64,000 nucleotides of DNA from Molossus alvarezi (GCA_037176705.1 CM073893.1:18848074-18912073); one strand, 5' to 3'. Counted from the first letter of the stretch, positions 22,228 to 34,589 are shown. The notes: generated by a model not told the origin, from the sequence alone. Made by a program: numbers and translations.

Positions 22228-22450
22228 GCCCTAGCCGGTCTGGCTCAGCAGTTAGAGCGTTGGCCCGCGAACCAGAGAGTCCCGGGTTCGGTTCCCACTA
22301 AGGGCACGTTTGCAGTTACCTCAGCTGCAGTTTGTCCCCGGCCCCTCGTGCGGGTGGCAACCATTCGATGTGTCTTTCTCAGGCTGAAGTTTTTCTCTCT
22401 CTCGTCCTCCCTCTCTCCCACTGCTCTATCTGAATTTAAATGCAGAAAAA
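22228..22450 (+). repeat. VES-type SINE
   Basis: Plus-strand copy with intact A box (TGGCTCAGCAGTTAGAGC) and B box (GGTTCGGTTCCC). Linker partly deleted. Confidence 0.9.
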
Positions 22451-23492
22451 TGCAGCAAAAGAATACTTAGAAATAAATCTAATCAAGAAGATGAAAGATT
22501 TGATACCAAAAACTGGCAAAATATTGCTAAAAGAATTTAAAAAGACATTCTAGAAAGATATCCCATGTTCACAGATTAGAAGACATAATATTGTTAAGGT
22601 GTCCATACAACACAAAACAAACTACAAATTCAATACAATGCCTGTCAAAATCTAAATAGCATTTTTTTTTTCAGAAATAAAAAAAAATTAATTCTAAAAT
22701 TCATATGTAGTCTCAAGGGACCCCTGAATAGACAAAACAATTTTGAAAAAGAAGAGCAAAGTTGGAAGACTCAAATTTCCTGATTTCAAAACATATTACA
22801 AAGTCACAGTAGTCAAAACAGTGTGGTACTAGTATAAAAACAGGCAAACATACCAACAGAATAGAATAGAGGACAGAAATAAACTCTCATGTATATATAT
22901 GGTCAAATGATAGTCAACAACAGTACCAAAACCACACAATGGGAAAAGGATAGTCTCTCTTCAACAAATGGTGAAGGAAAAACTGTATATATCCTTTAAA
23001 ACAAAAAACATTGGACCCATAAATTACGTCATATACAAAATTAACTCAACATGGATTTAAGATCCAAAAATATAAAACTTCAAGAAGAGCCCAGCCAGTG
23101 TGGCTCAGTGGTTGAGTGTTGACCCATGTACCAAAAGGTCACTGGTTCGATTCCTGGTCAGGGCACATGCTCAGGTTGTGGGCCTGATCTCCAGTGTGCG
23201 GCATGCAGGAGGCGGCCAGCCAATGTTTTCTCTCATCAATGTTTCTCTCTCTCTCTCCCCCTAAAAAAATCAATAAAGAAAAAAACCCCACAAAACTTCA
23301 AGAAGAAAACAGGAGAAAAGCTTCATGACACTGTCTTCATTAATTATTTCTTAGATATGACACCAGAAGTGAAGAACATAAAAGCAACACAGACCAAAGG
23401 GGCTACATCAAACTTGAAAACTTTTGTGCATCAGAGGACACATTCGACAGAGTGACAAGGCAACCTACAGAATGACAGAAAATATTTGCAAA
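22451..23492 (+). mobile_element. Ancient L1 ORF2 fragment
   Basis: L1 ORF2 C-terminal sequence (AAGTTGGAAGACTCAAATTTCC, GTACTAGTATAAAAACAGGC). A SINE splits it at 23088-23291, and it ends abruptly at the MLT1-like LTR. Confidence 0.8.
23088..23291 (+). repeat. VES-type SINE, GTGTGGCTCAGTGGTTGAG subfamily
   Basis: TSD AAAACTTCAAGAAG at 23074-23087 and 23292-23305, perfect 14 bp. Confidence 0.93.
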
Positions 23493-25536
23493 TTTTGCTC
23501 CAGCTGCTATAAAATACCACAGACTGGGTGGCTTAAACAAAGTTATTTCTCATGGTTTTGAAGGTTGACAAGTCCAAGATCTGGGTGCCAACATCATCAG
23601 GTTCTTGGTAAGGTCCTTCTTCCTGGCTTGCTGTACCCTCACATGGCTGAGAGGGAGCTCTGATCTCCCTTCCTCTTCTTAAATTATAAGGGCACTAATC
23701 CCATCATGAGGATAAAGCCCTCATGATCTCATCTAAACTTAATTACCTCCCAAAGGCCCCACCTCTTAATACCATCACAACAGGGCTTAAGGGTTCAACC
23801 TCTCCATTGCAGAAGGACATAAACATTTAGTTCATACGTTCCCCAAAATTCACGTCCTTCTTGCATGCAAAATACATTTATTCCATCCCAACAAAAGACT
23901 TAACTTATTTCAACATGAACTCTAAAGTCTAAAAGTCTCATCTAAATCAGATTTGGGTGAGACTGAGGGTACAATTCATCCTGGGACAAAATTCCTCTAC
24001 AGTCATGAACCTGTGGAACCAGAAACATACATGCTCCCAAAATACAACAGTGGGACAGGCCGAAATCAGAAGGAAGAAGGAAGAAAGGATGACAGGTCTC
24101 AAGTAATTCCAAAACCTAGAAGACAATTACCATTAGATCTTAAGGCTTGATAATAATCTCTTTGGTTCCATGCTCTGCCCTCTATACATAATGGAGTACG
24201 GCATTACCCCCACAGATATTCCTTCAGCTTGGGGGAGACCCACCCAATGTGGCTCTACTGGACAGAGGTCCCATTCTTTCAAACAGGCACAGGTAGTAGC
24301 CCTCCCCTCAGACCTGTGCACTCTAGACCTGTAATGGAAGTAGCAGCCCTGATAACCTCAGAAATCATCTTTTGGGTCCTTCTTCTTCCCTATCCTTAAA
24401 GAATAATGTATATTCACAGCTTTTCTTCACTCCATTCCATTTTCTGTTTCCTTTAGTTCCAGCAGGCAGTGCTTCTTCGGGTATAATTCCACCTCTCTTC
24501 CTGGTTTCTGTTGAGATGCTAATTAGGTCCATTGCTCACATTAACATCCTTATCAAATGGCTAGTCAGCCACACTTTTGGTGTTCTCTTCTGAACGTGCT
24601 TCCTCATTTTTTACAATATAGATAGGCTGTGAATTTTCCAAGTCTTTAAGTCCTGGTTTCCTTTTCTTAACAAATCCTTTTTCAATTCATTTCTCTCCTC
24701 TTACATTGTAATATAAGGGGATAGAAAGAACCAAGCCACTCCAACACTTTGCTTAGAAACCTCCTCAACTAAATATCCAGTTTTATCACTCACAAGTCTA
24801 CCCTCCACAAAACCTTAGAACATGAATACAACTCAGCCAAGTTCTTTGTCCCTTTATAATAAGGGTTGCCCCTTCTCCACTATCCAATAACAAACGTTCC
24901 TCATTTCCATCTGAGAACTCATCAGAATGGTCTTTACTGTCCATATTTCCACCAACATTCTGTTGTTCATAATTATTTATGTATTCTCTAAGAAGATGGA
25001 GGTTTTCTCTCTAATTCTCCTCTTTTCATTCTGAGCTCTGAACAGTCACCATCAGCAGTCTCTTAACAGCAATCTTGGTTTTTTTCTAGCATGCACTTCA
25101 AAACTTTTCTAGCCTCTACCTATTCCCTAGTTCCAAAGCCACTTTCACATTTTTTGAATATTTATAATAGCAGCTTGCCACTTATTGGTACCAATTACAG
25201 TCTTAGCTCACGCTGCTGGAAAAAATACCATAGACTGGGTGGCTTAAGCAATAGGTAGTTATTTCTCACAGTTCTGGAGGCTGGGAATTCCATGGTCTGG
25301 GTGCTAGCATTATCAGGTTCTTGGTAAAGGCTCTCCTCTTGGCCTGTAGATGGCTACCTTCTTGCAAGAGAAAGCTAGCTCGGGGTCTCCTTGACTCTTC
25401 CCATAAAAGGAGTAATCCATCATAGGGGCCCCACCCTCATGACCTCATCTAAACATAAATACCTCCCAAAAGTTCTACACTTCCAAATATGATCATACTG
25501 GGGGCTAAAGCTTAACATATAAAGTCAGTCCATAAC
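23493..25536 (-). mobile_element. MLT1-type (ERVL-MaLR) element, LTR-internal-LTR
   Basis: Two same-orientation copies of an MLT1-like LTR (23493-23838 and 25198-25536; both begin with CTG..TAAAATACCACAGACTGGGTGGCTTAA-type sequence on the plus strand) flank about 1.36 kb. That interval matches MaLR internal sequence by memory, for example TTCCAAAGCCACTTTCACAT just before the right LTR. Element orientation is minus. MaLR elements lack env and are long dead; I see no intact ORF. Confidence 0.78.
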
Positions 25537-25539
25537 TCT

Positions 25540-26430
25540 CATCAGATTTAGAAACAATACTGTATTTGGTCACTCAGTCACTGCTGGAATTCTGAATCTT
25601 ACTAGTTTCCTTATTTATATAGTCTGCCAGTTTTTCTTCCTTAATTTTCTCATTCATATCCATCCATCCTACCTGATTTTGTTCTAAGAATACTGCTGGT
25701 ATAATGACAATAGCCTAAATTTAGAGTACACAGTAGCTAGTTCATGACAATGAGCATGGCCTGGGGTTTGAAATTTCTGCTACACTTCTTTAAAAAGTAT
25801 GTAGAAAAACACAAATCAAGACCTTACTTGCATTACAGCCATAGCATAATTGAGAGAACCACAGGAAAAATATGTACACTTAGACTAAGAAATCCAATGT
25901 ATTTTTCTGTTCTCTTGATTTGTCTAAATCAACAAAACTAAAAATTAAACAACTCCATGGCCATATTTGAAATCTCATGACTACTATACATTCCAAAGAG
26001 TTTTAGCATTACAGTTATATTCAGAATTTAGGAGTACTTAAAAATATACATATGAAAAAAACAAGTAAAAACATTAAAATCATAGTAGCAATTGTATTAG
26101 GATGATGGAATTAAAGTAATTTTCACTATTTCTCAATTTTTTTTTTTTTTGTAATGTGGATATGGTTACACCAGCTTCATCGAAATTTTTATTTGAAAGT
26201 GGTCAGTATTGAAGAGCCCTAGGCAATGGCAGAGTAACATTTGGTTTATCAACCATCTAAATATCTTTTCAGGGAAATTTCAATAAATTTTGCTTGAATT
26301 TGGACCTTATCCAAATGACTATTTCATCTTACAAACTGATATCCTAAAATGTATTTTTCCAATTTAAACTTGTATTTCTTTTTTTTTTTTTTTTGGACCT
26401 TTGGATTTTTTTACTTCTAAACTCGACTAC
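25540..26430. other. AT-rich intronic DNA
   Basis: No feature recognised, except T runs at 26137-26151 and 26379-26394. Confidence 0.5.
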
Positions 26431-26434
26431 ATTA

Positions 26435-26656
26435 GCCCCAGTTGGTGTGGCTCAGTGGCTGAGCATTGACCCATGCACCAAGAGGTTACCAGTTCGTTTA
26501 CTGGTCAGGGCACATGCTCAGGTTGTGGGCCCAATCCCCAGTGGGGGGCATGCAGTAGGTGGCCAATCAATGTTCTCTCTTATTTCTCTCTCTCTCTCTC
26601 TCTTCCTCTATCTTTAAACTCAATAAAGAAAAAAAACTTTTCAAAAAATAAAAAAT
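26435..26656 (+). repeat. VES-type SINE, GTGTGGCTCAGTGG subfamily
   Basis: TSD AAACTCGACTACATTA (26419-26434) and one-mismatch copy at 26657-26672. Confidence 0.93.
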
Positions 26657-26832
26657 AAACTTGACTACATTAGATTTTAAAAAGAGCACTTTAAATCTCC
26701 TGTAGTGGACTTTCTTGTGATGAAAGTAACATGAATGAATCTGAAAAATCATCCTATCATTTATCAGAAACCTAAAAAATACTTCTTAGACTTTATTTAA
26801 TAAACATATTAGATTATTTTATTTTTTTTCTT

Positions 26833-26942
26833 TTCTTTCTTTTTTTTGTTTTGTTTGTGGTATGTTCCCCTAGCGGGAACCAAACCCAGGACTCTCTGGT
26901 CCGCAGGCTGTCGCTCAATCGCTGAGCCAAACTGGCCAGGGC
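26833..26942 (-). repeat. Head-only tRNA-derived SINE
   Basis: Minus-strand head (GGTATGTTCCCCTAGCGGGAA... to ...GGCCAGGGC) with long T-rich tail at left. The TATTTTAT-containing flank is repeated on both sides. Confidence 0.83.
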
Positions 26943-26977
26943 TATTTTATATTTTTTCTTAAAAATAATTAATTCTC

Positions 26978-27203
26978 GCCTGGCTGGTGTGGCTCAGTGG
27001 TTGAGCATCCATCCATGCACCAAGAGGTCGCCAATTCAATTCCTGCCCAGGGCACATGCCCAGGTTGTGGGCCAAATCCCCAGTGGAGGGCATGCAGGAG
27101 GTGGCCAATTGATGTTCTCTCTCAATGATGTTTCCATCTCTCTCTCTCTCTCTCCCCCCCCCTTCTCTCTCTCTAAAATAAAGAAAAAAATATTTTTTAA
27201 AAG
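26978..27203 (+). repeat. VES-type SINE, GTGTGGCTCAGTGG subfamily
   Basis: Perfect TSD AATAATTAATTCT at 26965-26977 and 27204-27216. Confidence 0.93.
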
Positions 27204-27219
27204 AATAATTAATTCTTGC

Positions 27220-27815
27220 AATTACCATGTTTGATGTTAACGGTAATCTAGAAAAATAACTGTTAAAAATGTGTACAATTAATTAAATGCATTATTTTGG
27301 TTCACCTACACTTCCACATCTTAATGTAAACTTTCATTTAGATGTAAAAGGACTATTGTGCTTTTTAAAAAAATGTATAAAAGAAATTTATACTTGTACA
27401 GAAAGTAAGACAGGAAAAGAGCAGTAAGGAGATACTGTGCTATTAATGATTTTAAATGACTAATATATAGAAAAAATATAAGACAACTTGATTATTGAAG
27501 AGATTTATGTTTAATTCAGGTTTCTTCTTATTCTTTCTTTCCTCAATTTTTAAGTTATTTGGTCCTTTGGGAGAATAAAAGCATCAGAGACACAAGACTT
27601 ACTACAAAAAAGACTGCAACTAAAAGTATTTAAAAATTTTTTTTTAAAAAAATAGAGGCAATCCTCAACTTAGAAACAGGCTGTCCTCCAAAATTGCATT
27701 GAGAAGTCAGAAGTATTTGAAAAATATTTTCTTGTAGAAACATGTAATAAGTGGTAGTTAAGATTCTTAGATCATGCTGCAAAAGTACAATTTAACCTCT
27801 ACTATATCTTTCTTA
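27220..27815. other. AT-rich intronic DNA
   Basis: No feature recognised. Confidence 0.5.
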
Positions 27816-28054
27816 TTTTAATTTCTGAAAAATTTCAAACATACACCAAAATAACCCTAATAGTATAATTAACTCTCATATTGTCATCATCCAGCTTCAA
27901 CCATTTCAACTAAAAGCCAGTCTAGTTTCAACTAGTCCGTCACCCACGTACTCCTATCTTGTATTATTTTCAAGTACAATATACAATTTCATCTGCAAAT
28001 ATTTCAGTATGCATCTCTGAAAGATATGGACTCCTTCTTAAAAACATAACCACA
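27815..28054 (+). mobile_element. Ancient L1 3' UTR fragment
   Basis: AAAATTTCAAACATACACC...TTTCATCTGCAAATATTTCAGTATGCATCTC is characteristic of old L1M 3' ends. Confidence 0.6.
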
Positions 28055-28271
28055 TCCAGGGTGGCTCAGTTGGTTGGAGTGTCATCCTGTACACCAAAAG
28101 ACTGCAGGTTTGATTTTCAGTCAGGGCACATACCTAGGTTGTAGATTGAATCCCCAGGTCTGGGTGTAGAGAAGGCAACCCATCAATGTTTATCTCTTGT
28201 ACAGATATTTCTCTCAAAAAATAAAAATAAAAAAATCAATGAAAACATATCCTCGGGTGAGGATTAAAAAA
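28055..28271 (+). repeat. VES-type SINE, GGCTCAGTTGGTTGGAG subfamily
   Basis: 5'-shortened head with the TGTACACCAAAAG anticodon-loop variant. Ends in an A-rich tail containing CCTCGGGTGAGGAT. Confidence 0.85.
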
Positions 28272-28278
28272 ATGAACC

Positions 28279-28565
28279 AGCCCTGTCTGGTTTGGTTCAG
28301 TAGTCAGAGTGTCAGCCCACAAACCACAGGGTCCAGGATTCAATTCACGGTCAAGGGCACATACCTGGGTTAAAAGTTTGATTCCTGGCTGTGGTTGGGG
28401 TCATGCAGGAGGCAACCAATCAATGTGTCTCTCTCACGTCAATGTTTCTCTTTCTCTCTCTCTATCTCTCTTCCCCTCCTTCCCTCATCCCCTCCCCTTT
28501 TTCCCTTCCACTCTATCTAGAAATCAGTGGAAAAATATCCTGGGGTGAGGATCAACAAAAACAAA
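28279..28565 (+). repeat. VES-type SINE
   Basis: Plus-strand copy directly after the previous SINE, with long C/T tract at 28441-28513. Confidence 0.88.
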
Positions 28566-28657
28566 AGAACAAAATCTCAACATAACCACAATGCTCAATG
28601 TCATTAATGATCCAAAGTATAAATATAAATATTCTAGACTATTAAAAATGTAAGGGA

Positions 28658-28876
28658 GCTGGGCCAGTGCGGCTCAGTGGTTGAGCGTTGACCCACACAC
28701 CAAGAGGTCGCCGTTTCGATTCCCAGTCAGGGCACATGCCCAGGTTGTGGGCCTGATCCCCAGTGAGGAGCATGCAGGAGGCGGCCAATCAATGTTCTCT
28801 CTCATTGATGTTTCCATCTCCCCCTCTCCCTTTCTTTCTCTCTAAAATCAATAAAGAAAAAAATATTTTTAAAAAA
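28658..28876 (+). repeat. VES-type SINE, GTGCGGCTCAGTGG subfamily
   Basis: A box, B box, TGCAGGAGGCGGCCAATCAATG linker and ATCAATAAAG 3' end all present. Confidence 0.92.
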
Positions 28877-28879
28877 GTG

Positions 28880-29224
28880 ATAAAATTTTAGCAAGGAAAA
28901 AGAGTAACTAAAAAACAATTACCAAACATAAAAATGAATAATTACTAAAATCACCAAATATGCAATGTTCAAATTTCAAATTCTCATTATTTTTTATTAA
29001 ATTTGTTTGAATCAGAATTCATTCTAAATGAATCATGCCTTTTAAAACCTCTTTTAACCTAAATACTTTCTACTTGATTGTTGTGATATCTACAAAATGT
29101 TTTAAACACCAATAATTTATGACTGTCCTTAAAGGTAACAATAACAAGACCATATAGGTATAACTGATAAAACTTATCATCTTGCTATATTGAGTAAAGC
29201 AATGAAAGTAATTTAGAAAACATT
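28880..29224. other. AT-rich intronic DNA, possible old L1 remnant
   Basis: No firm feature. Parts resemble old L1 3' UTR. Confidence 0.4.
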
Positions 29225-30079
29225 AGGCTTGGTCAAGATGGCAGCATAGGTAAATACAATATTCGGAACCTCCCACAACCACATCAAATTACAACTAAAC
29301 TACAGAACAAACATCATTCACAACCACCTGAAATCTGGCTGAACAGAAATCCTGTAACTACAGATACAAAAAAGAAGCCATATCAAGACTGGTGGGAGGG
29401 GTGAAGACAGGAAATGGGCTGGTCCCATACCCACATGAGGTGGTTAAAAATAGAGAGGTATATCTTGGCTGCAGAGGTCTCAGCTGAATAGCAAGAAGTC
29501 CCACCCACACCAAGTTTCCCAGCCAAGGGTCCCAGTGTCAGGAAGAGAAGTCCCTATAATTTCTGGCTGTTAAAACCAGTGGACATTGTGGCTGAGTGAG
29601 ACAAAGGGCTTCTAGAGTCCCAGGCATTCCTTTTAAAGGGCCCACAGAGACTTACTTGGACTCACTTGCTCTGAGCTGCAGCACCAGGACAGCAACTAGA
29701 AAGGTCCCAGGGATAATACAGGTAGGAACTGAAGTGTTTGGTATCAAGGCAAGGGCTAGAGGGGTAACTTCTTCCCAGACAGAAGTGCTGGCAGAGGTCA
29801 TGGTTTTTTTGTTGAGCCCTCTTTCCCAGAGGCAGCAGGAAGGTACCATATCTGAGTCTCCATCAACCAGGCTAACACTGTTAGGCCCCCCTGGGTGATT
29901 TCCTGGAATCCTGCCCTTTGTGGGCATGAGGAGACAGAGGCAGGTTAGGCAGTGAGGGACAGGACCATGGGAAGGGAAGGCTGAGACACATGGGAAGTTT
30001 GAGATGATTTGAAGCTCAGCACACAGACAGGCAACTCAGTATACAGTATATGTGGAGGTTTACTTGGACTACAAATCTC

Positions 30080-30820
30080 AAAATAAAACTAAAATCAATA
30101 GGCACTGTACTTCCAAGGCCAGAAACTCCCAGCTCCCATTTATAGAAATGCAAATTAGAAGTTTCTGGAAGGAGCACAGGTCAATTACATAATCAAAAAA
30201 CCCTGGAAGGCTGGTTTCAGGCAAAGTAACAGGATTGCTGAATGAATTCTGCTTAGAAACTATAGATATGTGTGTTTCTATTGCAGAAAGCCAGGTTACC
30301 TTAGAAAGGATTATAAGAAACCAAGGTTGGAATTGGGGGGCGGGGGGGAGACCAAAAGCAAGCACAGGGTTGCTCCAAAGGCATTTCCCCTCCTCCTTCT
30401 CACTAAGAGCTGGGAGAAAACATCTGTAATCCTTTCAGCAATTAAAAAAAAAAGTCTGGGAGAAGTTGAAATGATCAAAAAAGGGAAGCCACTAAAGCCC
30501 CTATAGATGATTCAGGGTTGAACCCAGTCAGGCAGGAAGCATAAGCTTTAAAATGCATGGATGTTGCTAAGGTAGAATTCCTTGAAAAGACCAATAAGAG
30601 GCTAGCAAGGTATATATATTTACCCCTAGACAACAGAGCCCCACTGGCAACCCACTTGGGCACCCCCCCGCCCTGCCCCTCTGTGGGGAGTCTGCCTATC
30701 TTTCAAATAAACTTTCCTTTTGCTTACCCTAGTCCGAGAACTCATTCTTCGATTTTGGCAAGACAAAGAACCCGGATCAGAACATTGCTATTTGGTTTCA
30801 GGCCCACCTAAGCAGTTTCC
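30080..30820 (+). pseudogene. Endogenous retrovirus remnant: gag nucleocapsid piece and LTR end
   Basis: Nucleocapsid is the gag domain that binds viral RNA through zinc knuckles. At 30273-30314 one frame shows a knuckle-like segment with both first cysteines (Cys-X2-Cys) and basic spacing, but the His position reads Tyr (TAC) and the last Cys reads Tyr (TAT), so the zinc site is lost. About 400 nt downstream is an LTR-type 3' end (AAATAAACTTTCCTTTTGCT at about 30706, then a GCAAGACAAAGAACCCGG-type U5 end). Everything between is rearranged. It sits inside an L1 5' UTR. Not functional. Exact borders unknown. Confidence 0.55.
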
Positions 30821-32115
30821 AGTGTCTATTCCATATAAACGGTCTGTCATGGCGCATTCTGCGACTTTACTAAAATCTCTCAAACAAGCAATATCTGGCC
30901 TCTGTGTACCCCATACCTCTTGTTAAGTGGCCCCAGGCCTGGTACTAATGGCAGCCAACCCTGATTCGCAGCTTGGTCTCTTCTAGGCACCTCCAATCCC
31001 AGTACAAGTAGCAGCCATCTGCAGATTGCTTTGCAGCTCATGACAGGTGGCCCCAAGTAGGGCACCACCCAAGAGGGCCCAGAGCCAGTATACCCTGTAG
31101 ATGGCTTCAAATTACAACAAAGCACCACCCAATCACCTTCACAAGCAACATACTCAGAAGTTGATTCAGTGGGTACCTGAGCACTGCTGAAGTGAGTTCT
31201 GCTCCAATACGGTCATCCCCTGGACAGCATTCTCCACAGTTGCTGCAGCCAATCTTCACAACTGCTCAGCCTGGAGGTAAATCCCTCCAACTGACATGTC
31301 AACAGCAATCAAAGTTCAACTATGACAGGAGGGTGTGCACAGCCCATAGCAGGAGTGCACTTGGAGCATCCAGCTTGGGTGACTGGGGCGGCTGCTCCAA
31401 TGAGCCCTACAGGACATCTACTACATGAAGTCACTATATCAAGACTGGGAGACACAGCATCTCTATCTAATACACAGATACAAATACAGGGAAGGCAGCC
31501 AAAATTAGGAGATTAGGAACCATGTTCCAAATTAAAGAACAGAACAAAATTCCAGACTAAGAACTAAACAAAATGGAGACAAGCAAGCTAATTCAAAACA
31601 CTTGTTATAAGAATGCTCAACAAACTTAGAGGGAGAGTAGAGAAATTTAGTGAGAACTTCAACAAAAAATTAAGAAACATAAAAATGAAGATAGAAAACT
31701 TAAAAATAAAACAGTCAAAAATGAAGAATAACTGAAATGAAGAGTACATTAGAAAGAATCAACAGTTAATTAGATAAAGCAGAGGATCAAATTAGAGATT
31801 TGGAAGATAAGGAAACAGAAAACACCCAATCAGAACAGCAAAATAGAAAAAAGAATAAAAAGAAAAATGGAGATAATATAAGGAACCTCTGGAACATCTT
31901 CAATAGTAGCAACATTTACATCATGGAGTGCCAAAAGGAAAGCAAGAAATTGAAAAATTATTTGAAAAAATATTGACAGAAATGTCCCTAACCTGGTGAA
32001 GAAAATTGACATACAAGTCCAGAAAGCGCAGAGTCCCAAACATGAACCCAGAGAGGCCCACACCAAGACAAGTCATAATTAAAGTGCCAAAGGTTAAATA
32101 CAAAGAGAGAATCTT

Positions 32116-32210
32116 TTTTTGTGTGTGGTACGTGCCCCTAGCGGGAACCAAACCCAGGACTCTCTGGTCCGCAGGCCGACTCTCAACCGCTGAGCCAAAC
32201 TGGTCAGGGC
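32116..32210 (-). repeat. Head-only tRNA-derived SINE with perfect TSD
   Basis: Perfect 15-bp TSD CAAAGAGAGAATCTT at 32101-32115 and 32211-32225. On the minus strand the head ends ...GGGGCACGTACCACACACAAA. Confidence 0.92.
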
Positions 32211-32240
32211 CAAAGAGAGAATCTTAAAAGAAGCAAAAGA

Positions 32241-32470
32241 GCCTGGCTCAGTTGGTTGAGGTACCATCTGGTACACCAAAAGTTCACAGGTTCGATTCCC
32301 AGTCAGGGAACATACCCAGGTTGCAGGTTCAGTCCCTAGTTGGGGTGCATATGACAGGCAACTGATTGATGTTTTTCTCTCATATCAATGTTTCTGTCTC
32401 TCTCTCTCTACTCCTCTCCCTTCCTCTCTCTCTAGAATCAATAGAATCCTTGGGTGAGGATTAAAAAAAA
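32241..32470 (+). repeat. VES-type SINE, GGCTCAGTTGGTTGAGG subfamily
   Basis: Plus-strand copy with head slightly truncated and CCTTGGGTGAGGATTAAAAA end. Confidence 0.88.
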
Positions 32471-33954
32471 AGCAACTTAAAAAAAGCAGCAAGAGAAAAG
32501 CATTTATTTACCTACAAGGGAGCTTCCATAAGATTTCCAGATGACTGGTCAACAGAAACTTTGCAGGCCAGAAGGAACTGGCATGAAATATTCAAAGTGA
32601 TGAAAAGCAAGACCTACAACCAAGATTACTCCTCCCAGTAAAGCTATCATTTACAATAGGACAGATAAAGACCTTCTCAGACAAGAAAAAGCTAAAGGAG
32701 TTCATCACCACTAAACCAGTATTACAAGAAATGTTAAAGGGTCTTTTTTTTAAGAAAAAATAACATTAAAAATATGAAGAAAATGGCAATACATATCTAT
32801 CAACAATTACTTTCCATGTAAATGGATTAAATGATCTAATCAAAAGACATACAGTGACTGAATGAATAACAATACAAGACCCTTACATATGCTGCCTACA
32901 AGAGATTCATTTCAGATGGAAAGACACACACAGACTGAAAGTACAGGGATGGAAAAAGATATTTCACGAACATAGAAACAAACAAACAAAAAAGCTGAAG
33001 TAGCAATACTTATATCAGAGGGAAAAAAAGACTTTAAAACAAAGGTTATAACAAGAGACCAAAAAAGACCCAGCAATTTCGCTTCTGGATATTTATCCAA
33101 AGAATCCCAAAACACTAAATTGAACACACATACATCCATATGTTTATTGCAGCATTATTTGCAATATCTGAGACATGGAAGCAACCTAGGTGTCCATCAA
33201 CAAAGAAGAAGTTTTGCATATATACAGTGAAATATGCTTCAGCCATATAAAAGAATCTTATCTTGCCATCTGCAACAACATGTATAAATCTAGAGGGTAT
33301 TGTGCTAAGTGAGATAAACTGGAGAAAGACAAATTCCAGATGTGTTCGCTTATCTGTGGAATCCAAAAAACAAAATAAATGTACCAGCAGAACAGAAATA
33401 TACTTATAGATACAGAGAACATTTTGAGAGTTGCCAGATGGTAGAGGAGTTTCGGGGATAGGTAAAAAAGGGGAAGGGATTTAGATATACAAATTGGTAG
33501 TTACGGAATAGTCATGAGGATGCAAAATATGGCATAGGGACTACAGTAAATAATAGTCTAATAACTATATATGGTGTCAGGTGGGTACTAGATTTATAGG
33601 GGTGATCACTTCATAAGTTATATAAACATCTAATCATGGGGTTATTGAAACTAATATAATGTACATCAGGTATAATTTAAAAATAAAAATAATTTTTAAA
33701 AATTGAGAACACTAGTAAGATCAAATTTTAATATCCAATTTTAATTTACTAGAAATATTTTGAATAGCCAATTGCTAAGATAAATAAATGCACTGCCAAT
33801 GTATTAACACAGTCTTCTATAGCTACTCATAATTATGAAGATATTAAAATTTCATTACCATACACCATTATTTGTCTAAGAGCACATCTGGGTACATTTC
33901 TTTCTCTTGCATAAAAATTTAAAAAGCAGCCATATGAGGATTTTATATTTTATC

Positions 33955-34235
33955 ATGAAAAATCTTAAACCTACAAAAAAGCTGAAATAATTAGTGACTA
34001 TGACATACTTGTCATCTAGATTCTAAAATTAACATTTTTCTTTATCACATTACTCCACCCATCTTTCTTTTTTAAAATGCATTTCAAAGTTACAGGCGTC
34101 AATATACTTCACCTCTAAACCAACCAAGCTTCATTAACTACTATTCGGTATATCTGTTTAGTTCTTCTTTAAAGGCAAAATTAATACATGATAATGTACA
34201 CAAATCTTAGGTATGCCATGTCAGATTTGTTGCAA
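33955..34235 (+). mobile_element. Ancient L1 3' UTR fragment
   Basis: TTATCATGAAAAATCTTAAACC...AAAATGCATTTCAAAGTTACAGGCGTC resembles old L1M 3' UTRs. Confidence 0.55.
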
Positions 34236-34274
34236 TGAATTGTACCACTACCAATATCTATCTAAAGGCTCTAA

Positions 34275-34445
34275 GACTGTCGTTTTCAAACTTTGGCATG
34301 TATCAGAATCACTGTAAGGCTTATTAAAACACAGATTATTGGACTCCACACTAGAATTTCTGATTCATTAGATGTGGGTAAAGCCCAATAATTCACATTT
34401 CTAATAAGTTCCCAGGTGAACCTGATGCTGTTAGTCCCATGACCA
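34275..34445 (+). repeat. MER5A-like hAT element
   Basis: TTTTCAAACTTTGGCATGTATCAGAATCAC... through AAGTTCCCAGGTGAACCTGATGCTG, in MER5A order. Confidence 0.85.
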
Positions 34446-34589
34446 TACAGATCTAAGACTAAATTAATTAGAACATAATTATTAAGTGATAATGAAGATC
34501 TCAAGTTGATAATGAAAATGTCAAAGTATACTTCATTGTTGAAGGCCCCATCCCAGATGTGAATACATTCCTGTTCTTCCAACCTACTG

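Larger units (their letters stand above)
31560..32745 (+). pseudogene. L1 ORF1 pseudogene, broken by SINEs
   Basis: Lys/Glu-rich coiled-coil coding remnant, then RRM-like segments (31910-32100, VIIKVPKVK) and a CTD-like piece after 32480 (GCCAGAAGGAACTGGCATGA). Interrupted by SINEs at 32116-32210 and 32241-32470, with several stops. Confidence 0.75.
29225..33695 (+). mobile_element. L1 with 5' UTR, internal deletion and nested insertions
   Basis: Starts GGTCAAGATGGCAGCATAGG, a typical mammalian L1 5' end. The 5' UTR runs to about 31560, interrupted by an ERV piece at about 30080-30820. ORF1-like sequence is at 31560-32745, EN-like sequence at 32780-33050. It then jumps to an L1 3' end (33060-33695, CCAGCAATTTCGCTTCTGG...). 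The 3' part may be a separate older copy. All ORFs are broken. Confidence 0.8.

Noticed and set aside
22228..22320. tRNA genes in the SINE heads
   Set aside because: A and B boxes are present, but anticodon and stems are degenerate and the sequence continues into SINE linker and tail; these are SINEs.
29596..29898. 100-aa ORF near the ERV remnant
   Set aside because: It falls in L1 5' UTR sequence homologous to the region at 39-40.8 kb; not a gag or host exon.
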